From CAYSLC01 sp964431545 (lineage in GTDB: Bacteria; Desulfobacterota; Desulfobacteria; Desulfobacterales; JAABSP01), in NCBI GenBank assembly GCA_964431545.1, contig CAYSLC010000051.1, forward strand, positions 1-27,198: a stretch of 27,198 bases of DNA. Direction: 5' to 3'. Each line of letters begins with the position of its first letter. The stretch's first letter is position 1. The notes under the pieces were generated by a model. It saw nothing but the letters and a program-made list of their open reading frames with translations, did not search any database and was not told where the DNA came from. Made by a program: the position numbers and the translations under genes. Below, piece by piece: positions 14,847 through 22,274 of this stretch.

Positions 14847-16967
14847 TCACCACGCCGCCTTGAGTTCCCCCGGCCTGGGGATCCGCGGCCGTTGCATCAG
14901 ATAGATGGCGGCGTACAGCGCCAGGCCGATGAGGTAGGTCCAGTACCGCTGGTCATGGGGGATCCCGAGCCAGCTCGCCGTGGCGTCCGGCCGCATGAGG
15001 ATGAAGGTCACGCAGAGAAAGAGCGGGACCTCGAAAACGCGGTTCCGGGCCACGAACCACCCCTGTGTCGCGGAGGCGAAGGCGAAGTTGCCGACGCAGG
15101 CCATGGCGAAGATCAACAGGCCCTGGGGCCAGTTGTAGATGCCGTCGAGGATCAGGTCGGCGTTGAAGATGAACATGAACGGAAGGATCGCCGTCCGGAT
15201 ATCGTACATGAACCCCTGGAGCCCGGTGGGGATGGGGGGGGACTTGGCAATGGCCGCCGCCGCGTAGGCGGCGAGCCCCACCGGCGGGGTGTCGTCCGCC
15301 AGGATCCCGAAATAGAAGCAGAACAGGTGGGCCGCCATCAACGGCACCAGGAAGCCCTGGTATCCGCCGATGGTGACGATGGCCGGGGCGGTGAGGGAGG
15401 CCATGACGATATAGGTGGCGGTGGTGGGCAGCCCCATGCCGATGATCAGGCTGGCCACGGCGGTGATCAGGAGCATGAGGAAGATGTTGCCCCCGGAGAT
15501 GGTATCGATGATCTGGGTGATCAGGCCCCCCAGCCCCAGGGCCACCACGCCGACGATGATGCCGGCGGCGGCGGTGGCCAGGGCCACGGAGACCATGTTC
15601 CGGCCGCCCCCCGCCAGGGCGGAGAAGATATCGACGACGCTCTCCTTGAAGGCCGGACCCAAAGGCTCCTTTTTGAGGTAGGCCTTCACCGGATTCTGGA
15701 AGAACATGATGATCGCCATGACCCAGATGGCGTTGAAGGCGGCCAGCTCCGGGGAATGGCGCATGACGATCAGCTCGTACAGGAGCATGATCAGCGGAAA
15801 GAGGAAGTGGATCCCCGACAGGAGCGTCTTGAAGAAGCGGGGGATCTCGTCCTTGGCCATGCCGGTGAGCCCCAGCTTGGAGGCCTCCAGGTGGGTGATG
15901 AAAAAGAGGGCGGCATAGGAGGCGAAGGCGGGGATGGCCGCCGCCTTGATCACCTGCACGTAGGGGACGTTGACGTACTCCGCGATGATGAAGGCCGCGG
16001 CCCCCATGATGGGCGGCGCGAGCTGCCCGTCGGTGCTGGCGGCCACCTCCACCGCGGCCGCCTTGGTGCTGGGGTAGCCGACCTTCTTCATCAGCGGGAT
16101 GGTGAAGGTGCCGGTGGTGACGATGTTGGCGATGCTCGATCCGGAGACGATCCCGGTGAGGCCGCTGCCCATGATGGCCGCCTTGGCCGGCCCCCCCTTG
16201 AATCCCCCCAGCAGGCTCAGGGCCAGCTGGATGAAGTAGTGGCCCGCCCCGGCCCGGTCGAGCATGGCGCCGAAAAGAACGAAGAGAAAGACGATGGTGG
16301 CGGAGACATCCAGGGGGATGCCGTAGATCCCTTCGGTGGACATGGTCATCTGGCCCATGAACCGGTCGAGGGAGACCCCCTTGAAGGCGATGAGGTCGGG
16401 CATGTAGGGGCCGAAGAAGGCGTAGATGCAAAAGACGATGGAGATGATCGGCAGGGCCGGCCCGATGACCCGTCGCGACGCCTCCAGCAGCAGCACCACC
16501 AGGATGGCGCCGAAAATGAGATCCCTCGGGATGGGCGCGCCGTACCGGGTCACCAGCCCCTCGTAGTCGATGGCGATGTAGAGGGCGGAGACGGCGGCCA
16601 GGATCCCGACGGCATAGTCGATGAGCGGGATCCGCGTCTTGGTGGAGAGGAAATCGAGGCCCAGCTTCGGCTTTTTGAACATCGGGTAATTGAGAAAGAC
16701 GATCAGCAGGGCGAAGGCCAGGTGGATGGCCCGGATGAAGGTGGAATCGAGGATGAGCCAGCTGGCGATGGAGAGCTGGAACAGGGACCAGCAGACCGCG
16801 ATGGCCGCAATGAAGTACCTGGACGGCCCCGCCGGCTTCCGGGCGATGCCCGCCTCCTCCTCCGCCAGCCTGCGGGCCAGGTCCAGGGTCTCCTCATCGC
16901 CGATGGCGCCGTTTTCGCTGTTGTCGCCCCTCTCCCTATCCTTCCTATCCAGCTCGGTCATCTTCAT
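14847..16967 (-). CDS. TRAP transporter fused (DctQM-type) permease, TAXI family partner
   Basis: A 706-residue inner-membrane protein in which the small (4-helix, DctQ-like) and large (12-helix, DctM-like) subunits of a tripartite ATP-independent periplasmic transporter are fused. About 50 charged cytosolic residues precede the first helix (YFIAAIAVCWSLFQLSIASW). The large-subunit core shows GSGLTGIVSGSSIANIVTTG and GMGLPTTATYIVMASLTAPA, typical of the transport-site hairpins. Uptake is driven by sodium or proton gradients; substrates of TAXI systems are mostly organic acids, and this one is unknown. ATG 16967 and ATG 16961 both fit GGAGGGGG, the second at better spacing. It lies 130 bases behind its binding protein, with a strong hairpin between them. 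Confidence 0.95.
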   Translation of the reverse strand: MKMTELDRKDRERGDNSENGAIGDEETLDLARRLAEEEAGIARKPAGPSRYFIAAIAVCWSLFQLSIASWLILDSTFIRAIHLAFALLIVFLNYPMFKKPKLGLDFLSTKTRIPLIDYAVGILAAVSALYIAIDYEGLVTRYGAPIPRDLIFGAILVVLLLEASRRVIGPALPIISIVFCIYAFFGPYMPDLIAFKGVSLDRFMGQMTMSTEGIYGIPLDVSATIVFLFVLFGAMLDRAGAGHYFIQLALSLLGGFKGGPAKAAIMGSGLTGIVSGSSIANIVTTGTFTIPLMKKVGYPSTKAAAVEVAASTDGQLAPPIMGAAAFIIAEYVNVPYVQVIKAAAIPAFASYAALFFITHLEASKLGLTGMAKDEIPRFFKTLLSGIHFLFPLIMLLYELIVMRHSPELAAFNAIWVMAIIMFFQNPVKAYLKKEPLGPAFKESVVDIFSALAGGGRNMVSVALATAAAGIIVGVVALGLGGLITQIIDTISGGNIFLMLLITAVASLIIGMGLPTTATYIVMASLTAPAIVTIGGYQGFLVPLMAAHLFCFYFGILADDTPPVGLAAYAAAAIAKSPPIPTGLQGFMYDIRTAILPFMFIFNADLILDGIYNWPQGLLIFAMACVGNFAFASATQGWFVARNRVFEVPLFLCVTFILMRPDATASWLGIPHDQRYWTYLIGLALYAAIYLMQRPRIPRPGELKAAW

Positions 16968-17047
16968 CCCCCTCCAGGAACGGCGGTGGCCTGTCCGAAA
17001 AATGGACCGGGTTGTTTATTCCGTGCGCTTGGGCATGGCGGGTGAAA

Positions 17048-17073
17048 CGGGCGGCGGCCGAAACCGCCGCCCG
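17048..17073 (-). other. Intergenic GC hairpin between TAXI binding protein and TRAP permease
   Basis: A perfect 10-bp stem CGGGCGGCGG / CCGCCGCCCG with a six-base loop. No T-run follows on the minus strand, so it is more likely an mRNA-stabilising or attenuating element than a full terminator. Such elements let a binding protein be made in excess of its permease. Confidence 0.55.
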
Positions 17074-17097
17074 AGGGTGGGTATCACAACGATGGGA

Positions 17098-18078
17098 TTA
17101 CTTCAACAGGCCGACCTCCTTGAAGTATTTTTCCGCGCCCGGATGGAGGGGGGCGGACAGGCCGTCGAGCATCCCCTCTTTGGTCAGCACGCTGTAGGCC
17201 GGATGGAGCTTCTTGAAATCTTCGAAGTTGTCGAAGACCTCCTTGGTGATGGCGTAGACCACGTCGTCGGGCACCTTGGCCGAGGTGACGAAGGTCGCCT
17301 TGACGCCGAAGGTATCGACGTTCTCCTCGTTGGCCGCTCCCGGATAGAGGTCCACCGGCACGTAGGATTTGGCGTAGTAGGGTTTCTCCTCGATCATCTT
17401 TTCGATCCCCGGAGCGTCGATCTCCACGAACCGGACCTTTCGCCGGCCCGCGGTGGCCTCCTTGAAGGCGCCGCTGGGATGGCCAACCGTATAGAAGAAG
17501 GCATCGAGACGGCCGTCCTGGAGAAGTCCCGGCGCTTCCGCGGCTTTGACCCCCTCGGCCATCAGGTCCTTTTCATAATCGAGGCCGACGGCGTTCAGGG
17601 CATCGATGGAATTCTGACGCTGCCCGGAGCCGGGGTTGCCGATGTTGACCCGTTTGCCCTTCAGGTCGGCGATCTTCTTGATGTCCGCATCCACGGCGGC
17701 GCAAAGGGTGATCGATTCCGGATGGATGCTGAAGACCGCCCGCAGATCCTTCTGGGCGCCGGCGTCTTTCCATTCGGCCAGACCGTGGATGGCCTGGTAC
17801 TGCCGGTCCGACTGGACGATGCCGAACTCCAGGTCCCCGGACATGATGGCGTTGACGTTGAAGACCGACCCGCCGGTCGATTCCACGGTGGCCCGGATGC
17901 CGTATTCCTTCCGCTTCTGGTTGACCATCTTGGCGATGGCGCCGCCCGTGGGGTAATAGACGCCGGTGATCCCGCCGGTGCCGATGGTTACGAACGTCGT
18001 CTTGGCCTCGGCCGCGCCGCCGGCGATCATCGCCAGGCCGAACATCACCGCCATTGTCACTGCCACTGTTCTTTTCAT
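17098..18078 (-). CDS. TAXI family TRAP transporter solute-binding protein
   Basis: A 326-residue periplasmic binding protein. ATG 18078 is preceded by AAAGGAGGAGG; the frame is open further upstream but lacks a signal there. Residues 1-25 are a clear signal peptide ending AEA. The mature protein starts with the family hallmark FVTIGTGGITGVYYPTGGAI, followed by VESTGGSVFNVNAI, a KGKRVNIGNPGSGQRQN phosphate/carboxylate-loop-like segment, and DAFFYTVGHPSG. It delivers its ligand to the fused permease encoded next. It follows the DUF1566 gene by 95 bases and may share that promoter. The ligand cannot be inferred; TAXI proteins bind glutamate, glutamine or other small organic acids. Confidence 0.95.
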   Translation of the reverse strand: MKRTVAVTMAVMFGLAMIAGGAAEAKTTFVTIGTGGITGVYYPTGGAIAKMVNQKRKEYGIRATVESTGGSVFNVNAIMSGDLEFGIVQSDRQYQAIHGLAEWKDAGAQKDLRAVFSIHPESITLCAAVDADIKKIADLKGKRVNIGNPGSGQRQNSIDALNAVGLDYEKDLMAEGVKAAEAPGLLQDGRLDAFFYTVGHPSGAFKEATAGRRKVRFVEIDAPGIEKMIEEKPYYAKSYVPVDLYPGAANEENVDTFGVKATFVTSAKVPDDVVYAITKEVFDNFEDFKKLHPAYSVLTKEGMLDGLSAPLHPGAEKYFKEVGLLK

Positions 18079-18173
18079 GCTGCCTCCTCCTTTGTCTGAT
18101 GCGTTTCCACGTTTGGGGATACGGCGGGGAAACCGCGGCCGCATCCGCTCCCATTCCTGCTTGTCTATCCGGT

Positions 18174-18659
18174 TCATTCCAAATCCCTGACGGGCAGGGC
18201 CCGGTAGGCCCGGTCATGGACCTTGCGGTCGGTGTAGTGGTACCCCCGGTTGAAATTGTACACGACGGCGGTGATCGATCTCACCTCGGAGGACCATACC
18301 CAGCCGCAGGTCAGGCGGATCCGGGGAACGATCTCCACCCACTGGCCGCACTCCGTCTCGTACCCGGCCCCCTCCCCCGCCTCCACGCCCAGGGACCGCA
18401 GTTCCTCGACGGTGGGCAGCCGCCAGCCGTCATACCGGACCGGCAGGGTATCGGGGAAGGTGTACCGTACCCACTTCCGGGCCTCTTCCCAGGAGATGTC
18501 CCCCTCGTTGCTCCGGGCGGCCCACATGAGATTGAGCCGATGATCCGTGATCGTTCCGTCTCCGTTATCCGTAAACCGTTGCCCCGCCGGCGCTCCGGAG
18601 GGAAGGAGTGTCCCCCCGACGGCGAGGAAAAGGATCATCAGCAATTGTCCGCGTGGCAT
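18174..18659 (-). CDS. Secreted DUF1566 (Lcl C-terminal-like) domain protein
   Basis: A 161-residue exported protein. I choose ATG 18659, which follows GGGGGAGG and opens a signal peptide (PRGQLLMILFLAVGGTLL, cleavage near PAG). The mature part is one DUF1566/Lcl-type domain: FTDNGDGTITDHRLNLMW, then SWEEARKWV, the central YDGWRLPTVEELRSL, and YTDRKVHDRAYRALPVRD at the end. The family occurs in exported proteins and fused to Ser/Thr kinases and is thought to mediate binding; no enzymatic role is known to me. Cys-containing segments ETECGQW and RLTCGWVW may form a disulfide. It leads the TRAP gene cluster and has a strong promoter. The same domain recurs in the kinase at 25382. Confidence 0.88.
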   Translation of the reverse strand: MPRGQLLMILFLAVGGTLLPSGAPAGQRFTDNGDGTITDHRLNLMWAARSNEGDISWEEARKWVRYTFPDTLPVRYDGWRLPTVEELRSLGVEAGEGAGYETECGQWVEIVPRIRLTCGWVWSSEVRSITAVVYNFNRGYHYTDRKVHDRAYRALPVRDLE

Positions 18660-18754
18660 CCGCCTCCCCCGATGAGACCGCCGACCGGAGCCGTCGGGCC
18701 CCATCGGCGTTTGCCGAATTAAAGAACAATAAAAGAATCTTATTCAGTTGCTGA

Positions 18755-18783
18755 AGTGTAGATGAAACGATCGGGTCTGTCAA
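18755..18783 (-). promoter_or_regulatory. Sigma-70 promoter for the DUF1566/TRAP cluster
   Basis: On the minus strand, a perfect TTGACA (18783-18778) and TACACT (18760-18755), spacer 17 bp. The AT-rich leader of about 90 nt ends at ATG 18659. Confidence 0.7.
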
Positions 18784-18866
18784 GGACAAAGCCGTGAACG
18801 GCGCCGCGCGCGGACCGCCCGCGGGCCGCGGTTCCATCCGGGGAGGGGGGGATCGCGTCGCTCCGG

Positions 18867-18895
18867 TTGCATCCGAATGCGGGGGGATGTATAAC
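18867..18895 (+). promoter_or_regulatory. Sigma-70-type promoter directly before the glycosyltransferase
   Basis: TTGCAT at 18867-18872 and TATAAC at 18890-18895, spacer 17 bp. The expected start point near 18902 is at or one base before ATG 18904. Confidence 0.55.
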
Positions 18896-18903
18896 ACGGG
18901 GTC

Positions 18904-19770
18904 ATGGAAGAGAGGACCACCGACAGGGCCGACCGGATGGTGAGCGTGGTGCTGCCCACCTACAACCGCGGATGGATCGTTGAAGAGGCCGTCGATTCCG
19001 TTCTCTCCCAGGATTACCCCGCCATGGAGCTGATCGTGGTGGATGACGGGTCCACGGATGGTACCCCGGAGATTCTGGACCGGTACGGGGACCGGATCCG
19101 GGTCATCCGCCAGAGGAACCGGGGGGTGAGCGCGGCCCGGAACGCGGGGATCGACGCCGCCTCCGGGGAGCTGATCGCCTTTCTCGACTCGGACGACCGG
19201 TGGCTGGAGGGGAAGGTACGGGAACAGGTCCGCTTCTTCCGGGACCACCCGGAGGCCCTGATCTGCCAGACCGAGGAGATCTGGATCCGCGACGGGATCC
19301 GGGTCAATCCCAAGCGACGCCACCGCAAGCGATCCGGCGGGATCTTCATCCCGTCCCTCGACCTGTGCCTGGTGAGCCCTTCGGCGGTGATGGTGAAAAG
19401 ACGGCTGTTCGACCTGGTGGGAACCTTCGATGAAGCCCTTCCGGCGTGCGAGGACTATGACCTCTGGCTGCGGGTCTCCTGCCGCCATCCGATCCACCTG
19501 ATCGATCTCCCCCTCGTCGTCAAACGGGGGGGCCACGGGGATCAGTTGTCCCGGGCTCCGGGTCTCGACCGGTACCGGATCCGGGCCATCGACGGCGTGA
19601 TCAAGGGGGGGCTCCTGTCGCAGGAGGAGCGCGCGGCCGCGGGGCGCGTGCTCCGGCAAAAGTGCGCCGTCTATGCCGGGGGGTGTCTCAAACGGGGACG
19701 GACGGCGGAGGCGGACCACTATCGGAGGCTGGCGGCCGCCCACGGGGAGGAAGGGGCGGCGGCGCCTTGA
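18904..19770 (+). CDS. Family 2 glycosyltransferase
   Basis: A 288-residue GT-A fold glycosyltransferase that transfers a sugar from a nucleotide donor, probably at the cytosolic face for a surface glycan. Hallmarks: SVVLPTYNRGWIVEEAVDSV, VVDDGSTDGTPEIL (nucleotide binding), RGVSAARNAGI, and the metal-binding LDSDDRW (DxD-type, Asp95-Asp97), then the acceptor-site CEDYDLWLR. No membrane helix is present. ATG 18904 lies almost on the predicted transcription start, so translation may be leaderless or begin at ATG 18937 (MVSVVLPTYNR), where the family usually starts. It stands alone, with no glycan cluster around it. Confidence 0.92.
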   Translation: MEERTTDRADRMVSVVLPTYNRGWIVEEAVDSVLSQDYPAMELIVVDDGSTDGTPEILDRYGDRIRVIRQRNRGVSAARNAGIDAASGELIAFLDSDDRWLEGKVREQVRFFRDHPEALICQTEEIWIRDGIRVNPKRRHRKRSGGIFIPSLDLCLVSPSAVMVKRRLFDLVGTFDEALPACEDYDLWLRVSCRHPIHLIDLPLVVKRGGHGDQLSRAPGLDRYRIRAIDGVIKGGLLSQEERAAAGRVLRQKCAVYAGGCLKRGRTAEADHYRRLAAAHGEEGAAAP

Positions 19771-19894
19771 CCGAGCCCTCGCGCGGGAGGAACGACCGGG
19801 GCCGCCGGCCGCCCTCCCCCGTGTCAAAAATTTCGAAGAATTGGGAGGCCGCGTCGCATTCCGGCACCGGTCCGCTTGTGGTTGTTACCACTGC

Positions 19895-19926
19895 AAAAAA
19901 GCGCCGGCATACCGGAACATCGGCGC
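19895..19926 (-). terminator. Rho-independent terminator of the PEP-CTERM-like minigene
   Basis: On the minus strand, GCGCCG (19926-19921) pairs with CGGCGC (19906-19901) around a 14-base loop and is followed at once by TTTTTT (19900-19895). It begins nine bases after the stop codon of the minigene, which supports that gene being real. Confidence 0.7.
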
Positions 19927-19935
19927 CGCGCGGGG

Positions 19936-20109
19936 TCAGAATTCTCTCAGTATGCCCGCGAAGCTGATCAGGCCGACCCCCACGAGGAACAGGGTGACGG
20001 GCTCGGAAAACAACCGGTTATCGGTGCCGGAAAAGGCGGCAAAGGCAAGGGAGGTGGTCAGGATAAAGACCACCAGCAACAGCAAAAAGAGGTTGGCCAA
20101 TCGTTTCAT
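19936..20109 (-). CDS. 57-residue exported minipeptide with PEP-CTERM-like sorting tail
   Basis: A very short gene starting at ATG 20109 with GGAGG ten bases upstream and ending just before a good terminator. Residues 1-24 are a signal peptide (MKRLANLFLLLLVVFILTTS, cleavage near AFA-A). Only about ten residues (AFSGTDNRLF) follow before the C-terminal tail: SEPVTLFLVGVGLIS, then FAGILREF. That tail matches the PEP-CTERM layout of E-P-x-T-L, a Gly-rich hydrophobic helix, and a basic end (a single Arg here). PEP-CTERM proteins are cleaved and attached to the surface or glycan matrix by an exosortase. If processed at both ends, the product would be a peptide of about a dozen residues. No exosortase is in the window. 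A two-helix membrane peptide is the alternative reading. Confidence 0.72.
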   Translation of the reverse strand: MKRLANLFLLLLVVFILTTSLAFAAFSGTDNRLFSEPVTLFLVGVGLISFAGILREF

Positions 20110-20575
20110 TTCAGGGTTCCCTCCGTTATCGCTTCGGGGCTGGACCGCCGAATGGTTCGGTCGATTACATGAACGTAAGCCATCTGGGGCTTTCCTAATG
20201 CAACAATGCAATTTGCATACCGACAAAGGAAAACGGCGGAGACGACCCGTGGCCGAAGCCCGATGCCTCCGGACCGAATACCCGTCCGGGCCGCGGTACA
20301 GGAAGGGGCTGCCCGGCGGGAACGTAGAAACCCCGTTTTCACGACAAACCCCCCGGGAAAGGGGGGCAAACGGAAAACGACAAAAATTGTCGGTCCGGAT
20401 AGGGCGGAGCCGGGAAACCGACAATTTTTGTAGGTTTTTTACCGGCACACCGCCGAAAACGGGACCGGCCGCCGTATGATCCGATCCCCCGGCCGGCCGA
20501 TCCATGACACCGACAGGAGAGCGCCATGACATTCATCCAATTGGACCGCTGCGCGGAAAAAGGAGAGCCGACGAC
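20110..20575. promoter_or_regulatory. Long structured divergent intergenic region
   Basis: A 466-base gene-free stretch between the minipeptide (-) and the YjbQ gene (+). It contains, from left to right: ATGCAA twice at an 8-bp period (20198, 20206), the second forming a perfect palindrome with TTGCAT at 20213-20218; a C6/G6 hairpin at 20349-20366; and a long inverted repeat at 20374-20437. CGACAAA recurs at 20221, 20342 and 20378. A lone TATGAT (20475-20480) may be the -10 box of the YjbQ gene. I found no convincing sigma-54 site or known riboswitch. Confidence 0.5.
20374..20437. repeat. Perfect 15-bp inverted repeat (long hairpin)
   Basis: ACAAAAATTGTCGGT (20380-20394) and its exact complement ACCGACAATTTTTGT (20417-20431) flank a 22-base loop that itself contains CCGG on both sides. 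Outside the perfect part, pairing continues with two mismatches to AAA/TTT. Six T follow on the plus strand (20435-20440), so it looks like a plus-strand terminator with no plus-strand gene before it. It could be a small mobile palindrome (REP/MITE-like) or the end of an unannotated small RNA. Confidence 0.6.
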
Positions 20576-20992
20576 ATGAAAAGCTTCCGCAAGGAACTCT
20601 GGTTCGAGGTGCCCACCCGCCGGGCCTTCATCAACATCACGCCCCAGGTGGAGCAGTGCCTCTCGGAGAGCGGGGTCCGGGAGGGCCTCGTGCTGGTCAA
20701 CGCCATGCACATCACCGCCTCGGTCTTCATCAACGACGACGAGTCGGGGCTCCACCACGACTATGAGATCTGGCTGGAGAAGCTGGCCCCCCACGAGCCG
20801 GTCTCCCAGTACCGCCACAATGTGGGGGAGGACAACGCCGACGCCCACATGAAGCGCCAGGTCATGGGGCGGGAGGTGGTGGTGGCCGTCACCGGGGGGA
20901 GGCTCGACTTCGGCACCTGGGAGCGGATCTTCTACGGGGAGTTCGACGGCCGGCGCCGCAAGCGGGTCCTGGTCAAGATCATCGGGGAGTAG
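20576..20992 (+). CDS. YjbQ/UPF0047 family protein (secondary thiamine-phosphate synthase-like)
   Basis: A 138-residue cytosolic protein covering the whole UPF0047/YjbQ fold. I take ATG 20576, which follows AAGGAGAG and matches the family length; an earlier ATG at 20504 would add an unlikely basic leader. Conserved elements: NAMHITASVFINDDESG, HHDYEIWL, the metal-type EDNADAHMKRQVMGREV, and GRLDFGTWERIFYGEFDG. E. coli YjbQ shows weak thiamine-phosphate synthase activity, but the true role of the family is unsettled. It converges on alanine racemase, and its own promoter probably lies in the long region upstream. Confidence 0.93.
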   Translation: MKSFRKELWFEVPTRRAFINITPQVEQCLSESGVREGLVLVNAMHITASVFINDDESGLHHDYEIWLEKLAPHEPVSQYRHNVGEDNADAHMKRQVMGREVVVAVTGGRLDFGTWERIFYGEFDGRRRKRVLVKIIGE

Positions 20993-21014
20993 ACCGGATG
21001 GTCCGGGGCGGCGG

Positions 21015-21039
21015 AAAAAACCGGGGCGCTCCGGCCGGT
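21015..21039 (-). terminator. Probable rho-independent terminator after alanine racemase
   Basis: On the minus strand, CCGG (21038-21035) pairs with CCGG (21024-21021) around a GC-rich ten-base loop, followed by six T (21020-21015). The stem begins within the last bases of the stop region, so it is compact but well placed. Confidence 0.5.
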
Positions 21040-22274
21040 CACCCGGAACCTTCTTCGGGAAACCGGTAGACGCGGGGAACCCGGGCCGTGATGGCGGAGA
21101 CCACCTCGTAGTTGATGGTGCCCACGGCCCCGGCGATCTCGTCCGCCGAAACACCGGCGTCCCCCTGCCTTCCCAGGACCACCACCTCGTCGCCCACGGC
21201 CACCTCCGGGATGTGGCCCACGTCGAGCATGGTGAGGTCCATGCAGACCCGGCCCACCACCGGGGCGCGCCGGTTCCGGACCACCATGTGGCCCCTGGAG
21301 GAGAGGAGGCGGTCGTACCCGTCGGCGTACCCCACCGAGACGGTGGCGATGGTGGTGGGGGCGGGGGTGGCGTAGGTGGAGCCGTAGGAGATGGGAAAGC
21401 CTTCGGGGACCGCCTTCACCTGAACGACCCGGGCCTTGAGGGTCATGGCGGGCTTCAACCGGGCGCGGGTCCGGTCCACCTCCCCGGAGGGGTAGAGCCC
21501 GTAGATGCCGATCCCCGGCCGAACGAGATCGAAGTGGGCTTCGGGCAGTTCCAGGAGGGCGGCGCTGTTGGCGGCGTGCCGGAGGGGGAAAGAGACGCCG
21601 TCGCCGCCGAGCCGCATAAGGAGCGCCTCGAAGGCCGAAAGCTGCCCGCGGGCGAAGGTCTTGTCCGCGCTGTCCGCCGAGGCGAAATGGGTGAAGATCC
21701 CCTCCGGAACGGTGCCCGGAAGGGCGCAAACGGCGCGGACCGTCTCCGGGGCGCGCCGGTCGGCGGCCACGATCCCCAGCCGGCCCATTCCGGTATCCAC
21801 CTTGACATGGATCCGGACCCGCCCTCCCCTTTCGGACGCGGCCCGGGACAGGGCCGACGCGGCGTCCAGGGAATGGACGGCCTGGGCCAGGTCGAGATCG
21901 AGGAGGGTCTCCGCCCTTTCCGGCGGGGTGTGCCCGAAGACCAGGATGGGGGCCTTGATCCCGCCCTCCCGCAGGGCCGCCGCCTCGGGCAGACGGGCCA
22001 CCCCGAGGGCGTCGGCGCCGGCCCGGAGACAGGCACGGGCCACCGGATCCGCGCCGTGGCCGTAGGCGTCCGCCTTCACCACCGCCATCAGGCGGACCGC
22101 CGGACCGATGACCCGCCGGAACTCCCGGATATTGTGGGCCACCGCCCCCAGATCGATCTCGGCCCAGGTGGACCAGCCGCCGGCCGCTGTTTCGGAAGCC
22201 GGCGCCGGTTCTCCGTTTCGGGCCCGCCCCCCGGGTCTCCCCGTGGCACCGGCCGGCGGGCCCTCACCCTTCAT
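21039..22274 (-). CDS. alr: Alanine racemase (PLP-dependent)
   Basis: A 411-residue enzyme converting L- to D-alanine for peptidoglycan synthesis, active as a dimer in the cytosol. The PLP lysine is Lys67 in AVVKADAYGHGA. The second catalytic base, the Tyr of FPISYGSTY, is present, as are KVDTGMGRLG, RPGIGIYGLYPSG, VGRVCMDLTMLDVG and the C-terminal GTINYEVVSAITARVPRVY. ATG 22274 is chosen because GGGAGGAA stands five bases upstream. It overlaps the 3' end of the hybrid histidine kinase by 11 bases, so the two are probably translated in a coupled way. The first 30 residues are a Gly/Pro/Arg-rich extension not typical of the family. Confidence 0.96.
   Translation of the reverse strand: MKGEGPPAGATGRPGGRARNGEPAPASETAAGGWSTWAEIDLGAVAHNIREFRRVIGPAVRLMAVVKADAYGHGADPVARACLRAGADALGVARLPEAAALREGGIKAPILVFGHTPPERAETLLDLDLAQAVHSLDAASALSRAASERGGRVRIHVKVDTGMGRLGIVAADRRAPETVRAVCALPGTVPEGIFTHFASADSADKTFARGQLSAFEALLMRLGGDGVSFPLRHAANSAALLELPEAHFDLVRPGIGIYGLYPSGEVDRTRARLKPAMTLKARVVQVKAVPEGFPISYGSTYATPAPTTIATVSVGYADGYDRLLSSRGHMVVRNRRAPVVGRVCMDLTMLDVGHIPEVAVGDEVVVLGRQGDAGVSADEIAGAVGTINYEVVSAITARVPRVYRFPEEGSG

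Noticed and set aside
14892..17045. 700-codon plus-strand open frame opposite the TRAP permease
   Set aside because: Antisense shadow of a highly hydrophobic membrane protein, which gives a charged, Gly/Asp/Glu-rich false product.
20150..20230. Sigma-54 promoter before the PEP-CTERM-like minigene
   Set aside because: TGGC and TTGCA elements are present, but none has the needed GG-N10-GC spacing on the minus strand.
20110..20575. Cyclic-di-GMP or other known riboswitch
   Set aside because: No conserved core (such as the GEMM tetraloop and receptor strings) could be matched; only simple palindromes are present.
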